Assembly: GCF_022605725.1 (NCBI RefSeq)
Contig: NC_065551.1
Coordinates: 23,932,001-23,996,000, forward strand
Direction of reading: 5' to 3'
DNA: 64,000 nt
DNA from: Anthonomus grandis grandis
Lineage: Eukaryota > Arthropoda > Insecta > Coleoptera > Curculionidae
In this document: piece after piece, positions 13,801-24,027 of the stretch
Layout of the letters: every line of letters starts with the position of its first letter
Numbering within the stretch: the first letter of the stretch is position 1
Made by a program: the position numbers and the translations under genes
Notes under the pieces: model-generated
Database searches by the model: none
Told to the model about the DNA's origin: nothing
The model's input: only the letters and a program-made list of their open reading frames with translations

Positions 13801-15743
13801 ATAGATCGTCGGTCTTGTTGGTGCATAAGATATTGCATGGGAAAGTTGATTGTCCTGAGCTACTAGAGAATCTAAATTTTTCTGTGCCGCGTCTCAACTC
13901 AAGAAACACAAACTTATTTTATTGCCCAGGGGCCAGGACAAATGTAATGTTAAGTTCACCCTTATAATTAATGTCAGACAATTCAAACAAAATAACGCCA
14001 TTCTGTGATCTATTTGTTTGCTCACGTAATAATTTAATTAAAGTTTTTACAGAGTTGTTTACTACTTCTTAATGAACTTATATTCGCGACTTGGTATTCT
14101 AAAGTTTACGTATCGCATTTGTTATGGTACTCTATTTAGTATGCTTAGCTGATTTATATTTCGGGTTGAAATGATATTTTTGTTTTTTTTTCTTCTCTTT
14201 CCTCTCTCTCTGAAATTCTTGTTTTTTTGTTTTTTTTTTTCTTTTTTTCTCTTAAAATAATTTTTTAGGTACTTATAAGCTATTTAGACTTAGTTTATCT
14301 TTATATTTTGAACATTTATAATGACATAATATATAGGTATGTAATTTATATTGCCCATTAAATGGATATACTGTTGGGCTGTACTGCTTTAAATAAATAA
14401 ATAAATAATATTCAAAATCGATTTTGTACAAATTCGATTAACCTAGCAAGTGAACTCTACCTTAATCTGCTGGAAGACAAAATCGACTCCTTAATAACAT
14501 CTAGTTTAGAAAATCAAACTGATGCACCAGGTAATATGAATTTGCAAGAAAATTTAATACACTTCCAACAAGATGGAGCTCCACCACACTATTTTCTTCC
14601 GGTTAGAGGGTGGTTAAATGATAGATTTCCTGGCAGATGGATTGGTTGACTTATCACCTTCAGATTTTTTTAGGGAGGCATTTAAAATCAATTGTTTTTA
14701 AAACACAACCTAGTAATTTGGAAGATTAAAAAAAAGAATCACATCTGCGTGTAGGGAAATCCAGGCAGAATTTTTTCAAAATCTTAGAAAGGAGTTTGAG
14801 AGCAGATTTTATTACTGTTTGGAAAAGAATGGACAACATTTTGAACATTGTATAAATTAAATTACCTTGTATTACTTTTTTATGTTCTATTTCATTACAA
14901 TAGTATAAAGAATAAATATCTTTACGGTTTTAATTTGTTTCTTATATTAACAAAAAGATAAAGTATATGGTATCTTTAAAAAGGTAATTAAAAAATCTTT
15001 AAAATGAGATATCACTAGAGCCCCCTTTCCATTTAAGATTTTTAAAGGTTATGTCCGCCCCCGCCAAAGGGCTGCTGCAATCTGATTGTAAACTAACCTA
15101 AGAAATGTCTCTCTCAAAAATAAATTTGACTTGTTTTTCGAAATTTTTAGATTTTGTGGATAATATACATAAATAGATTTGAAAAGGTGGTACCTTTTCA
15201 AATTGTAACCCTGTATGTATATATTTATATATACATTATAATGATTATTATAAAATTTGTACCATAATTTTCCCTGAAATTCGATACCTAATCTGGCATC
15301 GCCGATTATTAGGTACATACATAATATTACATACATACATATACCATATTTTTACCTAAATATATCTATCTATGGTAAACTTGGCAACGAACCATAAATG
15401 TAAACATCATAATATGTCTAATCTGTATAACAATACAACTGTGGTGGGCGCATTAGCAAACTTCTTTAACGTTTTATTAATAACAGACCATTGCCAGACC
15501 TAATAATATAAAGGCATAAATATTAAGTAAGTTAAATATAAACTAATAATATAATAAACTAAAGCATTATCAATAAAATTAATCCAATATATCCACATAC
15601 CTTTCATGACTTTTTCCCCATGGCAACTCGGACGTCCGACTGGACGAAGGCCGGCTACGCGACCTTCTTCCATTTCTCACTGGCGGACCGATTAATGGAA
15701 CCTTAAAACCGCCCGCATTTAAAAAAGGTTCATTCAAATTCAT
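1841..15743 (-). CDS. Msh4: MutS homolog MSH4, N-terminal part (six exons, 3' end off the window)
   Basis: Meiotic MutS homolog; in the family it pairs with MSH5 and stabilises crossover intermediates. Exons on the minus strand: 15743-15601, 5144-5062, 2696-2548, 2492-2305, 2245-2124, 2067-1841. Every boundary has AG/GT and the phases agree (2,1,0,2,1,0), giving 304 open codons. Residues 1-75 are a basic, Ser/Arg-rich, disordered-looking leader. Residues about 76-125 contain ITEGRGEARCEVGIAAVN, matching the MSH4 EGRG connector-domain signature. Residues about 126-230 continue this domain. Residues 230-304 contain SLFGIMNRCLTRVGSRNLRS and then RLDCVQELI, the MSH4 lever/core signature. The last donor is at 1840-1839. 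No further exon was recognised to the left, so the ATPase half should lie beyond base 1. Intron 1 is 10.5 kb and full of transposons; intron 2 holds histone H1 on the other strand. The start is the first ATG of a GC-richer exon beside a promoter-like region. Confidence 0.92.
2697..4250. other. Msh4 intron 2 sequence before H1
   Basis: AT-rich, with stop codons in all frames. No recognisable transposon or exon. It separates Msh4 exon 3 from the nested H1 gene. Confidence 0.5.
4256..4260 (+). promoter_or_regulatory. Possible initiator of the H1 gene
   Basis: A TCAGT match to the arthropod initiator lies about 50 bases before the H1 start codon. No TATA box was seen at the usual distance. Short motif, so only suggestive. 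Confidence 0.3.
4309..5012 (+). CDS. H1: Linker histone H1, intron-containing
   Basis: Binds linker DNA at the nucleosome dyad. Three exons: 4309-4490, 4555-4712, 4777-5012. Introns of 64 bp each have GT..AG ends, and the frame runs through both (phases 2 and 1) to give 191 aa. Residues 1-49 are a Lys/Ser-rich tail with an acidic patch. The winged-helix globular domain covers about 50-125: YVHPPVSRMV, NGSSVRAIKKYI, ITPFIKRYLGKAV and TGKGFTGSFKL are textbook H1/H5 motifs. Residues 126-191 are a short Lys/Thr/Pro-rich C-terminal tail. Introns and the lack of a visible histone 3' stem-loop suggest a replication-independent variant rather than a cluster copy. The whole gene lies in intron 2 of Msh4 on the opposite strand. 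It is shorter than most insect somatic H1s; whether it is a germline variant is inference. Confidence 0.95.
5145..6020. other. Msh4 intron 1, distal part
   Basis: Very AT-rich with short homopolymers. No coding or mobile-element signature seen. Confidence 0.5.
6021..6060. repeat. 40-bp hairpin
   Basis: ACCAAAG.TAATACTAC is followed after a few bases by its reverse complement ending CTTTGGT. The stem is about 17 bp with one mismatch. It could be a MITE relic or recombination scar; no terminator or tRNA context. Confidence 0.6.
6853..7782. mobile_element. Non-autonomous DNA transposon with about 80-bp imperfect TIRs
   Basis: The left end (TGCCCACTACTGGATGGCCG) matches the reverse complement of the right end (TGACCACTGCCTGGTGGCCG), and the match continues inward for about 80 bp with mismatches. 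The 0.9-kb interior is AT-rich and non-coding. A clear target-site duplication was not identified, so superfamily and exact ends are open. It lies in Msh4 intron 1. Confidence 0.65.
9441..10488 (-). pseudogene. DD41D mariner transposase, left copy, broken
   Basis: Starts MAQYTSLEYANMHFIYGL, the usual helix-turn-helix start of this family. It then has a frameshift near 10250 and continues with WGDES (first catalytic Asp) and LWTGIINGEIIGPF. A nonsense codon near 9853 follows (the right copy has Glu there), then QHDGCPTH (second Asp) and SPDLNPLYIF. The third catalytic Asp is replaced by Tyr. Three independent defects mean it is inactive. Confidence 0.9.
10664..11202 (+). pseudogene. DD41D mariner transposase, right copy, C-terminal half
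   Basis: Homology to the left copy starts abruptly at 10664, mid-gene. A one-base insertion near 10715 breaks the earlier frame. From LWTGIINGEIIG to the stop it is open and keeps QHDGCPAH and SPDRTPLDFFYWG, so D2 and D3 are intact here. The N-terminal DNA-binding half and the first Asp are absent. Confidence 0.88.
11380..12306. mobile_element. Non-autonomous hAT element (927 bp)
   Basis: Terminal inverted repeats CAGTGGCGAAGCGT / ACGCTTCGCCACTG. The flanking 8-bp duplication ATGGGCAC (11372-11379 and 12307-12314) is diagnostic of hAT. The inside has no transposase-like frame. It interrupts the right mariner arm at a site whose empty form is present in the left arm, so it inserted after the palindrome formed. 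Confidence 0.92.
12686..13225. other. AT-rich spacer in Msh4 intron 1
   Basis: No recognised element or exon. A minus-strand frame at 12893-13117 has no family resemblance. Confidence 0.4.
13226..14408 (+). mobile_element. 5'-truncated Jockey-type LINE tail
   Basis: The frame begins near the reverse transcriptase LLFADDLKIYSS box and continues through DLGVVFDNKLTF, RSKLEYASIVWNPYY and IEKIQRKFLKYL, the thumb and C-terminal region of Jockey-superfamily ORF2. It runs to about 13967. A 3' UTR follows, ending in an AAATA-type tandem tail (about 14389-14408), the poly-A-like end of a target-primed insertion. Upstream RT and endonuclease are missing. Confidence 0.85.
14427..14865 (+). pseudogene. 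Degenerate mariner transposase fragment
   Basis: FQQDGAPPHYFLPVRGWLND carries the second catalytic Asp box. A stop and frameshifts follow, then SDFF, HLKSIVFKTQPSNLEDLK and the family ending EKNGQHFEHCIN. Only the C-terminal half remains. It abuts the LINE tail, so the LINE may have landed on an older mariner. Confidence 0.75.
14866..15600. other. Proximal Msh4 intron 1
   Basis: AT-rich. The minus frame 15049-15336 reads through low-complexity sequence and resembles no family. Nothing else seen. Confidence 0.4.
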
Positions 15744-15839
15744 TTCACTCAAATAAAAAAACTAAAAAATCATAAACAGTTTTACAATTTAATCGCAATG
15801 TTTACTTATCGAACTTAAAGGGCAATAGTAGAAATGTCA

Positions 15840-15930
15840 GTAACGTCAATAATGCCAATATCGATCGATACGTAACAAGATGGCGCCGATGTACTCTACT
15901 GTGATTGGTCGGACCGCCGTCGAAGCCACC
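15840..15930 (-). promoter_or_regulatory. Msh4 promoter region
   Basis: A GC-rich patch just upstream of the Msh4 first coding exon, in otherwise AT-rich DNA. It holds the palindrome TATCGATCGATA (15859-15870), which resembles overlapping DREF sites; AAGATGGCGCC (15878-15888), like a YY1/Pho site; and ATTGG (15904-15908), a reversed CCAAT box. This mix is typical of TATA-less constitutive promoters in insects. The transcription start itself is not placed. Confidence 0.5.
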
Positions 15931-15944
15931 TTGACTCCTCCTTG

Positions 15945-16530
15945 TAATATATTATAATGAAATTAAGTTGGTTTATTAGGCATAGTTTAGTGGTATTTTA
16001 ATAAAATAGACAATTATTTTCAACGGTTATCGAATTTCTGTTAATCTAGAGATATTATAATAATTATAATAATATTTTATAGTAATATCAATATTTTTGG
16101 GCCATCCACGTTTTAAATATTTAATTATTTTAGGAATTGTCTTATCATAGGCGAAATTAGAATTTTTATGGCATAAATTATGAATTTTTTAAAATGTTTT
16201 ATTAAAAAAAAATATGTTTTCCCAGGGAACGGACAGGGCTGATATCGCACAGAGCCGTAATAAAAATTTGAGAATCTAAATAATAAAAATCATGAAAAAC
16301 AAAAAAGAAATTATAAAATAAAATAAATAACCCTTATAACTAACTCTCTAAAGGAACCGAATCACAAGATATAAAATAAATCTTTAAAAATTCTGAAACA
16401 AAACCATTTACATATTATAAGGATATATAACTGGTAATAAAATAAAAATATAAAAAAAGAGTATAAAATTTTTAGAACAAAAAATAGCTTGCTATTTATG
16501 CCTCAATACAAATATCACAAATAATCCTGA
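15945..16530. other. Intergenic AT-rich DNA upstream of Msh4
   Basis: No gene or element seen between the Msh4 promoter region and the pogo element. Confidence 0.45.
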
Positions 16531-16532
16531 TA

Positions 16533-19064
16533 GGGTCATTGTGCTAGTTATCGACCACCTAACCGAAAATTCAACTTCAAGCCCTTGGAAAAACATAACT
16601 AAGGGATCTATGGTGACAAAGTCTACCTTTTCTAATAGCCTGATTATTTGAAATTTATTATTTGTACGTTTTTTACAGTTTATACATACTTAAATGCAAC
16701 ATTTTGGACAAAACATGGAAAAAGTCCAATTTCGCTAGTTCTCGACAACCCGCCGCAATTTTCGATCAATTTTGTGTTAATTTCCGATCACCTTTTTATA
16801 TAGGAATTTAAAACAGACCTTACACATCCAACAGTAACTTAAACAACCTAACGCAATCTATTAAAAAGTTTTCCTGAAATTGTAGGATATTAAAAGAAAA
16901 TAAGAAAGAAGATAAAAAAATCATGTTTTTATTATTAAAATAAAAATTCTTTTCTGTGTTTAAAAAACTTAAAACCTACGCCCAGGTACGCACATATAAA
17001 AAAAATTTAAATTCTTCTTTAACTACCAACCAAGAGGTATTTTGGCTATTATTTGATTTCATTGTTTTAATACTTACAATGTACCTACATACTTTTAAAT
17101 GTAAAAATACAAGTCTTATTGCTTAAAAGCTTATCATAGTTGTACCTACTTATAAAAAGTAAAAAAAAAACTAAACATAGGTTGGAGCCAATAAATAATA
17201 AAAAAGGAACGAAAAGAGAATTCTTGATTAAAATAAAATTAAAAACACAAAGGTTTAAATACCTACATTCACTAGCCTTACTCACATTTACTACATTTGT
17301 ACTCTCTAGCTGCAACTATTTCATACCCTGTACCTTTTAATTCGGTACACTTTTTGTGATACCATTTATCACAAAAGTCATAGGCAATATTCTTTTTGTC
17401 TTCATCCTCTTTATCACTATTCAATCCTATTGCACATAATCCACATGGAATTTTAGATGTATCCGAGGACGTACTTATCTGATAATTTTGGCGTAATATT
17501 TCTTCTTTTGCACATTTTTTTTGAGCTTTATTTATTGATCCTTTCGCCTTTCTTTTCTTTCAGCTATTTTTCACTGTTTTTTTATAAGAATCGTCTTTTT
17601 TTTCTGAGTAAATTACAAAAAGCAGGAAAAACTCTCCATTTGTCTGAGGAAATTGTACTGGGAGTTTTTTCTCCTTTATATCTGCTAGTATTTTTGCTTT
17701 TTTTAACTGGTTCTGGAAATCTTAAATGTTTATCAAATATGTCCTGTGATGAGATTGGATGGATTTATTTTCTGTACGCTTTAAAGGCAATAATACTCTT
17801 ATGATTTTCTCTTTTTTTTGTCTATGGGTATGTCTAAATGTCTAGCTAAAAAAGCTTTATACCAAGTTTGTCCTGGAATGTTCTTTTTATGAAATACTTC
17901 TTGACCTGTGTCCGCTACTATTTTGGACACAGTGTCTAAAAGTAACTGTTTTGTAACGGGAAACCCACATTTAGCTGTATCAATGATCCATTTCCTAATT
18001 TTGGTTTCTCCCTCAACTGTTAGTAATGGTGCTGGACCAGGTTTTTTTATTGGATTAAAAACTCGTCTAGATATTCTATCCAGGAGGGTGCTGTTAGGAA
18101 CTTTGGTAAATTCTGCTTGCCTCCCTAATTTTCATTTCTTTTAATCTTATGGCCAATAATGCATTTTGTAAATCTTCTGCTGCATATTTGATGATGGTCC
18201 TCTTTTTCGCCACTCTAGTAATTATTGGGTTTTTGGTATTTGTTTTTTTCTTGTCCTTTTTAGGGTTTTGATTTTGGTTTTTATTTTTCTTAGGTGCCAC
18301 TGTAAAAAACCAGTTTGAAATTAGCGCTTAAAACGTTCATGGACGGAAAACCGATAGGTCGCTATTTGCCACATAAAAACGTATTAGATATGCGACCGAA
18401 CATTTGCCATAGAAATACATGTTGGTCGAGAATTGGATATCTATAATTTAGTTCGTCGACCATCCAAAGCCATGCTGGACGGAAACTAGATCAGCTTTGC
18501 CTAGTTTCTCGACCAGATAGTTGACCAAATGCAAACATAATAATTCTGCAATGTTTGAATGAAACAAAAATGGTCGTAAACTAAAAAATAAATTAATTTC
18601 TAGTCTAATTTAACTCTTTATAATTATAAAGGCTAAATTGTTAATAAGTCTCTTAAAAGCTAGTTCCCGACCATCACATATTAATGTACAAAAACATATT
18701 TTAACCCATATTTTCCCAATAAAATACATTCAAAAGTTAATCTACTATAATACTAAAATATCTGGCTAACGCTTTTATGATCCAAAAGGAGGTTACTTAC
18801 TATTTTCTGAGGCGGCCACACTAACATATTTTTTACACACGTGACTAAAATTACTGCTCACTACATGGCTAGTGACTTTCTAAATTTTATGCGCCAGACG
18901 CTTCGACTCTCACCAAAGCTTGTTATATTTTAGGTTGGCAGCATTGTCAGTCAGCCATTTTTGCACTTTTGAATGGGAATTAGGGTATTATTTATTATTT
19001 ATTAACGACTAAACGTAAAAGTGGTCGAGAACCGGGTATGGTCGGAAAACTAGCGTAACGACCC
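16533..19064. mobile_element. Internally deleted pogo-type DNA transposon
   Basis: The left end GGGTCATTGTGCTAGTTATC and the right end, reversed, GGGTCGTTACGCTAGTTTTC form matching TIRs. Both are flanked by TA (16531-16532 and 19065-19066). Many TCGACCA/CTAGTT-like motifs recur in the terminal 700 bp on each side, probably transposase-binding repeats. The coding remnant inside runs on the minus strand and lacks the whole catalytic region. Confidence 0.85.
17395..18298 (-). pseudogene. Pogo/Tigger-like transposase remnant lacking the DDE domain
   Basis: Starts MAPKKNKN with a Lys/Asn-rich leader. A Psq-type helix-turn-helix follows (YAAEDLQNALLAIRLKEMKI, REASRIYQ). After a frameshift near 18095 come LLDRISRRVFNP and the CENP-B-like second HTH (KIRKWIIDTAKCGFPVTKQ, GQTWYKAFLARH). 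It then jumps to a family C-terminus with ISSDKW and a PHD-like finger (CGLCAIGL, CDKWYHKKC). About 250 residues containing the DDE triad are missing. Confidence 0.8.
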
Positions 19065-19885
19065 TATTGAACATTAGAATATTTTAATTTTCAAAGTGCA
19101 CTCAGTTCTGCTCGACCCGGTGTTTTCGTGATGGAGGTGATACCGATACGAGCAAGCCGCTGGTATAAAGTCCAATTCAGAGATCTATTAGAATCTTTGA
19201 TGTGTCGCAGATGCCGCACTAACTAGTCCGTGCGCTTATGTCGTATTTATTGTGGTATTATTAGTAGTATTGTGGTTTAAATGGTAAGATTTTATATAGT
19301 TTATCTATGAAATCATTTTAAATATACGTAAAACCGCATGTTTTATACTATTTTTTATTTTTCTTTCGAAAATGTCAATTTTTAGAAAGAAAATAATATC
19401 AAAAAATTGACCGCGGACTAAAATCCAAGCATCTTACAAAATATTTTAAACACTCCCAGCACTCACAGACTTGTCACCTCTTTTTAGCCAGTCTATTAAA
19501 CAAATATAAAACATCTGCGTTCTGGCGATTCCTACTTTAGGCTGTGCAAGTAATTGTGTATCTCTCTCTATCCCACTGATTTTGAGAATTACGGGGCCGT
19601 ACCCAGATAAATTTATGGGCTGTTTTTGTATTACTTTTGACGTGTTTTTAAAGAAATCTTTAAGGATGGGTCTATCACCTTTAATAGTTGGGAGGGAGGT
19701 CAGGTGAGGTCATTATTATTTGACATGTTTTGCTGGTTTTCCTTTTTCCCCTTTTATGAAAGTGGTGAATTTAGAATTTGGCCTGTATTCGTCTTAATTT
19801 TTTGCAGTATCTACTGTGAGGAAGTGTGTTTTTTTATTTGTGTTTGTGGATTTGTTTTAGTATTATAACTGCGCTTTTTTGCCCT

Positions 19886-21391
19886 TCAGTGACACAATAA
19901 AGACTACTTCTTCCACCATTCTCTGGGAAAAACCCTTTTTTGCTATAGTAAGAAAAACATTGTTTTTATTAAGAAAATAAGTCTAAAATTTTGTTTTTTA
20001 CAGCTTACTTCCCTCTGTTGTCGCAGTTGAGGATCAAATTTCGTGTTTGTCTAGGAATTTTTTTTTGACGAAGAAATTTACAACAAAAGTCACATTTTTT
20101 TCTTACTTAATAATAACCACAGTAATTTTTTCAAGAAGGAAAATGTCAAAATTTTGCAATTATTGATTTATGGATTATTCTGAAGATTTTTTTAGTCTTT
20201 TTTAAAGAAATGACTAAAATCCACTAGCTAAAAGTCCAGAACATTAAAATTTCATCCCAGGAGTGCCTGTGCGAAAAAAAACATTTGTCCCTTATTGGCA
20301 CCCCAATATTTTAAATTTTTTAAAATCAACATTTTTTCAATTATTGATTTAATGCCATCTCTTTTCTGAAGAAATGATTGGAATTTATTCATTAAATGTC
20401 AAGACAATTGAATTTTCATTCCACGAGTGCCTGTAAAAAATAAAATAATTTGTCCCTTATTGACACAATAATATCTTGAGTTCTAGTAGTCAAGATTTTG
20501 AAATTATTGATTTATGGACTACTCTGAAGGCTTTTTTAGTCTTTTCTGAAGAAACGCTTGAAACTCATTTACTAAAAGTCAAAAAATTGGATTTTTTGTC
20601 CCAGGAGTGCCTGTAAGAAAAAAAATAATTTGTCTCTTATTGGCCCGCCAATATCTTGAATTCTAGTAGTAAAAATTTCGTTATTATTGATTACTTTGAA
20701 GACTTTCCTAGTCTTTTCTATAAAAATAACTAAAATTTAATGACTAAAAGTCGGAAGAAAATGGACATTTTATTCCAGAAGGAAAAAATTTGTCTCTTAT
20801 TGGCATCTTACTTATACCTTGAGTTCTAAAAGTCAAAATTTTCCCGTTATTGATTTATGAACTACTTTAAAGGTTTTTTTATTATTTTTTGAAGAAATTA
20901 CTAGAATCCATTCATTAAGAGCCAAGGAAATTGCAAGTCAAGTAATTGGAATTTTTATTTCAGGAGTGCCTGTAAAAACATAATAATTTGTCAACATTTA
21001 TATGAGATAAAAGTATACTTATCTCATTCCTTTATGAGCTGGATAGAGATAAACTTATGTGTCAAAAAGATATTGATACATTTTAATATTCAAACGTTTT
21101 TTCATAAATAACATTTAAATAATAGAGTGTTTATGGGTAAAAAAATTGAATGGGTTTATAGAAAACGACAGTCAACTGATCAAAAATTAGTAAGTCCCTA
21201 TCACGAATTTTGTTCCAATCTTATCTTTTGGCTCATTGACAACATGCAGCAATATATGCCCTTCAGCGACACAATAAAGACTGCTTCTTCCTTCATTCTC
21301 TGGAAAAAAGTCCCTTTTTTGTCATAGTAAGAAAACCCAATTTTTATTAATTAAACAAGTTTAAAGTTTTGTTTTTTTCAGCTTACTGCCC
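19886..21391. repeat. Direct repeat, about 130-bp copies
   Basis: The block starting CCCTTCAG.GACACAATAAA at 19886-20015 recurs at 21258-21391, ending near CAGCTTACT. A shorter match follows near 21400. Copies lie on both sides of the tandem array. Confidence 0.7.
20150..20995. repeat. Five-copy tandem array, period about 165-185 bp
   Basis: GAGTGCCTGT followed by an A-run and TTTGTC(C/T)CTTATTG recurs at about 20260, 20425, 20604 and 20962, with a decayed copy near 20776. Each unit also has GTCTTTT.TGAAGAAA. Units are diverged, so the array is old. Confidence 0.75.
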
Positions 21392-21399
21392 CTGTTTGT

Positions 21400-22600
21400 C
21401 CTTAAGCGGCACAATAAAGAATATAATTATAATGTAATGCTTTAGTATCCATATACTGATGTGCGAGGTTAAGTTGAAATCCATAGCAGCAATAGAGAAA
21501 CTGTTTCCTTCCTTAATGGAAGAAACTGCTAAAGAACAAAGGCAAAAAAACAGGATTTAGAAAATTATATTAACTCTTTGGGCCAGATTCAAAAGACTGG
21601 TTAAATTTATAAAAGTATTTAGTATCCTCACTGTTGTTTTAGGATTCAGTATACTTAAAATGTAGTGTCTTGTATAAGGTTTTTAGTTTTTAGTATAAGT
21701 ATTTATCTTTGTTAATTTTCATCTAATCTCTCCTATTATGCACAATAACTAAATATGAGGCAAACAAATTAATAAATATTACATTCAGGATGTAAAGTGT
21801 GTTTTTTACAAGTAAAACTTGTGTCTTTTAAACGCGTAAGATATAGACAGCTAGATGATTTTTAATGTAAAAGTTGATTTTAAAAAATATACTTCCACTT
21901 TTCTGACTACATAATTACTTTTTATCAAAAGAGATTGGTACGAAATATAGAGATGGGGGTTTTCACGAGTATATTATTATAATAATATATCATAATATGT
22001 ATTATTTAAAAAAAAAACAATAATAAAGGACATTGAATATGGCAGCCAAAATCCCCATTAATAATCACCACCAAGTAAAAATAAATCTCAATACCCAAAA
22101 AAAGGAAATATATAAAATTTGAAGACAAACCAAAACATTTTACCCTTTTGTGTCAAACAGTAAATATTTAATGCCTTAATACACAGAATAAATGGGCCTA
22201 AGTAATTCGTACCACCTATTCTCTCATCACTTGTTATAAACACCCCACTGATGGCGCTAAAAACTAAACTTATTAAATTAAAATTTTTGGTTAAACTTAT
22301 TTTACGTACTTAAATCTTACTTATATTTAAATTAAATATTATCTACCTATCAACTATCCTGAATTTCTAACTTAATAAAACTAATCCCAAGAATCCCGAA
22401 TAATAAATTTTAAGGCCGGACCTGTGCAATTTTTCACGCTTGAGTCCCTGTGACTCAGGTCAGACGTCTAACAAAATAGTACGTGGGCGCATGTAGTCAA
22501 ATTTTACGAATCAAATGTATAAATTCTTAAAAAAATGCTTAAAACATTTATTTATTTAATAAAATGATTAAATAACACTTAGAATATTACTTTATGACTC
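21400..22600. other. Non-coding remainder of the repeat-bearing element
   Basis: AT-rich; no transposase-like frame or terminal motif seen. Confidence 0.35.
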
Positions 22601-22714
22601 TTTCCACATAAAATTTTGCGATTTAAACATGCATGTCATGTGACAATACAAGCAACACCATCACACGGACTATTCGCGGCACATCAAAGATTCTAATAGA
22701 ACCTTGAAGTAAAC

Positions 22715-23380
22715 TATAATTAGCTCGATTTCGAAAGATATCAATTTTTAGTGAAAAAATTCGGTACAGGGGGTATACCCAAAAATTAAAAAAGTCCCAA
22801 ACTTTGGAGGTCGATATCTCGGCTTTCATGGCTACTATCGAAAAAATTTGAACGGTTTTGTCTTAGTTTCAACTAGATCATCTGCAAAGTCGTATTTCTT
22901 ATATTAGCTAAAATATCGGATTTTTGAAGCCCATATTTGGCCTCAATAACCGGGTTGAAAAATAACTTTTTTCCGAATTTTCAAAGTGCTCTTATTCAGT
23001 TAGTTCTGCTCGATCATATTATAACCCGGTATTTTCCTGATGTCTGTGATAAGAGCAAAGCCGATGGTATAGTTAGTTTGATTTCGAAAAAAATGAATCA
23101 TTGGTGAAAAAATTCGATATGTATACCCGAAAAATAAAAAATCCCCAACTTTGGATGTCCATCTCTCGGCTTCCATGGCTACTATGGGAAAAATTTCAAC
23201 GGTTTTGTCCTAATTTCGTCATTCTGAATTCATTGAGACCATCCGCTTATATTACCTGACATATCGCATTTTTGGAGCCCTCTTTTAGCCTCAAGGAAAG
23301 GAAGAAGGTCGATATCTCGGCTGCCATGGCTACCATCGGAAAAACTTCAACGGTTTTGTCTTAGTAGCTCTTATATTAGC
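22715..23380. repeat. Satellite-like monomers of about 345 bp
   Basis: A motif reading TCTCGGCT..CATGGCTAC, then a TCAACGGTTTTGTC-like string, recurs at about 22815, 23162 and 23316. The AGTTCTGCTCGA motif occurs at 23002 and again at about 19100, left of the inserted element. There are about two full units and a truncated third. Confidence 0.7.
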
Positions 23381-23419
23381 ATTTCTGAGAAGACTGCTAA
23401 TGGGGAATATATGAAGTTT

Positions 23420-23480
23420 AATTATTAATTATAATAATATAATAATATAATAATATAATTAATAATTATTATAATTAACC
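23420..23480. repeat. AT-rich palindrome with TAA triplet repeats
   Basis: Alternating TAATA units flanked by AATTATTAATTATAA and its complement. Low-complexity DNA, probably slippage-derived. Confidence 0.6.
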
Positions 23481-23937
23481 CACACAATTTGAGTTTTACT
23501 AATAGGGTAGCACCTCAACCAGTCTAAAAGAGAGAGAGAATTTCCGTTTTGTAAAGGCGCAAAATAAGACATGTTCCTTACATGATTTTAAATTTTATCA
23601 ATAACAATTCAATAGTGGTAGTTAAATAGTATATTTAATACGTAATATATGTTATATTTACATTGTAATTAATATAATAAACAGAAATAACATATAGTTA
23701 ATACTTACATAAATAATAATGAAAATGCAACAAATAATAATAAACACAATTAACAATATAAATATATGGTCAAAATAAGATGAAAACAAATAATAAAACA
23801 TAAGCAAATACTATTTTCACTTTAAGGTTTTTCTTTATTAAGCTTTATAATGCGTTTGTCTTCTATCAAATAAAGAAATTATTAAAACAACTCTTAAAAA
23901 TCTAAAAATCGTTTAAATAATAAACAGTAATTGCACA

Positions 23938-23943
23938 TTTATT
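23938..23943 (-). terminator. Candidate poly(A) signal of forked
   Basis: AATAAA on the minus strand about 85 bases after the forked stop codon. Another TTTATT (plus strand) lies near 23833. Either could be used. Confidence 0.4.
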
Positions 23944-24027
23944 TCTAACTAATTACTTAAATAATCAATAATTAACCTCTCAAAATCACAACGTTGACTA
24001 ATAAAGTTAAAATTAGAAGCCAAAATA

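Larger units (their letters stand above)
19164..22714. mobile_element. Repeat-bearing element with inverted termini, inserted in satellite-like DNA
   Basis: TCTATTAGAATCTTTGATGT near 19177 reappears inverted near 22680-22700, followed inward on both sides by related CCGC...AGTCCGTG sequence (about 60-75 bp). Flanking satellite-like sequence reads across the gap, with TATA on both sides (about 19160 and 22715). No transposase frame was found. The inside is mostly repeats. Ends are approximate and the superfamily is unknown. Confidence 0.55.

Noticed and set aside
15049..15336. 95-codon minus-strand frame in Msh4 intron 1
   Set aside because: Tyr/Asn/Ile-rich low-complexity translation, no family match, no splice fit.
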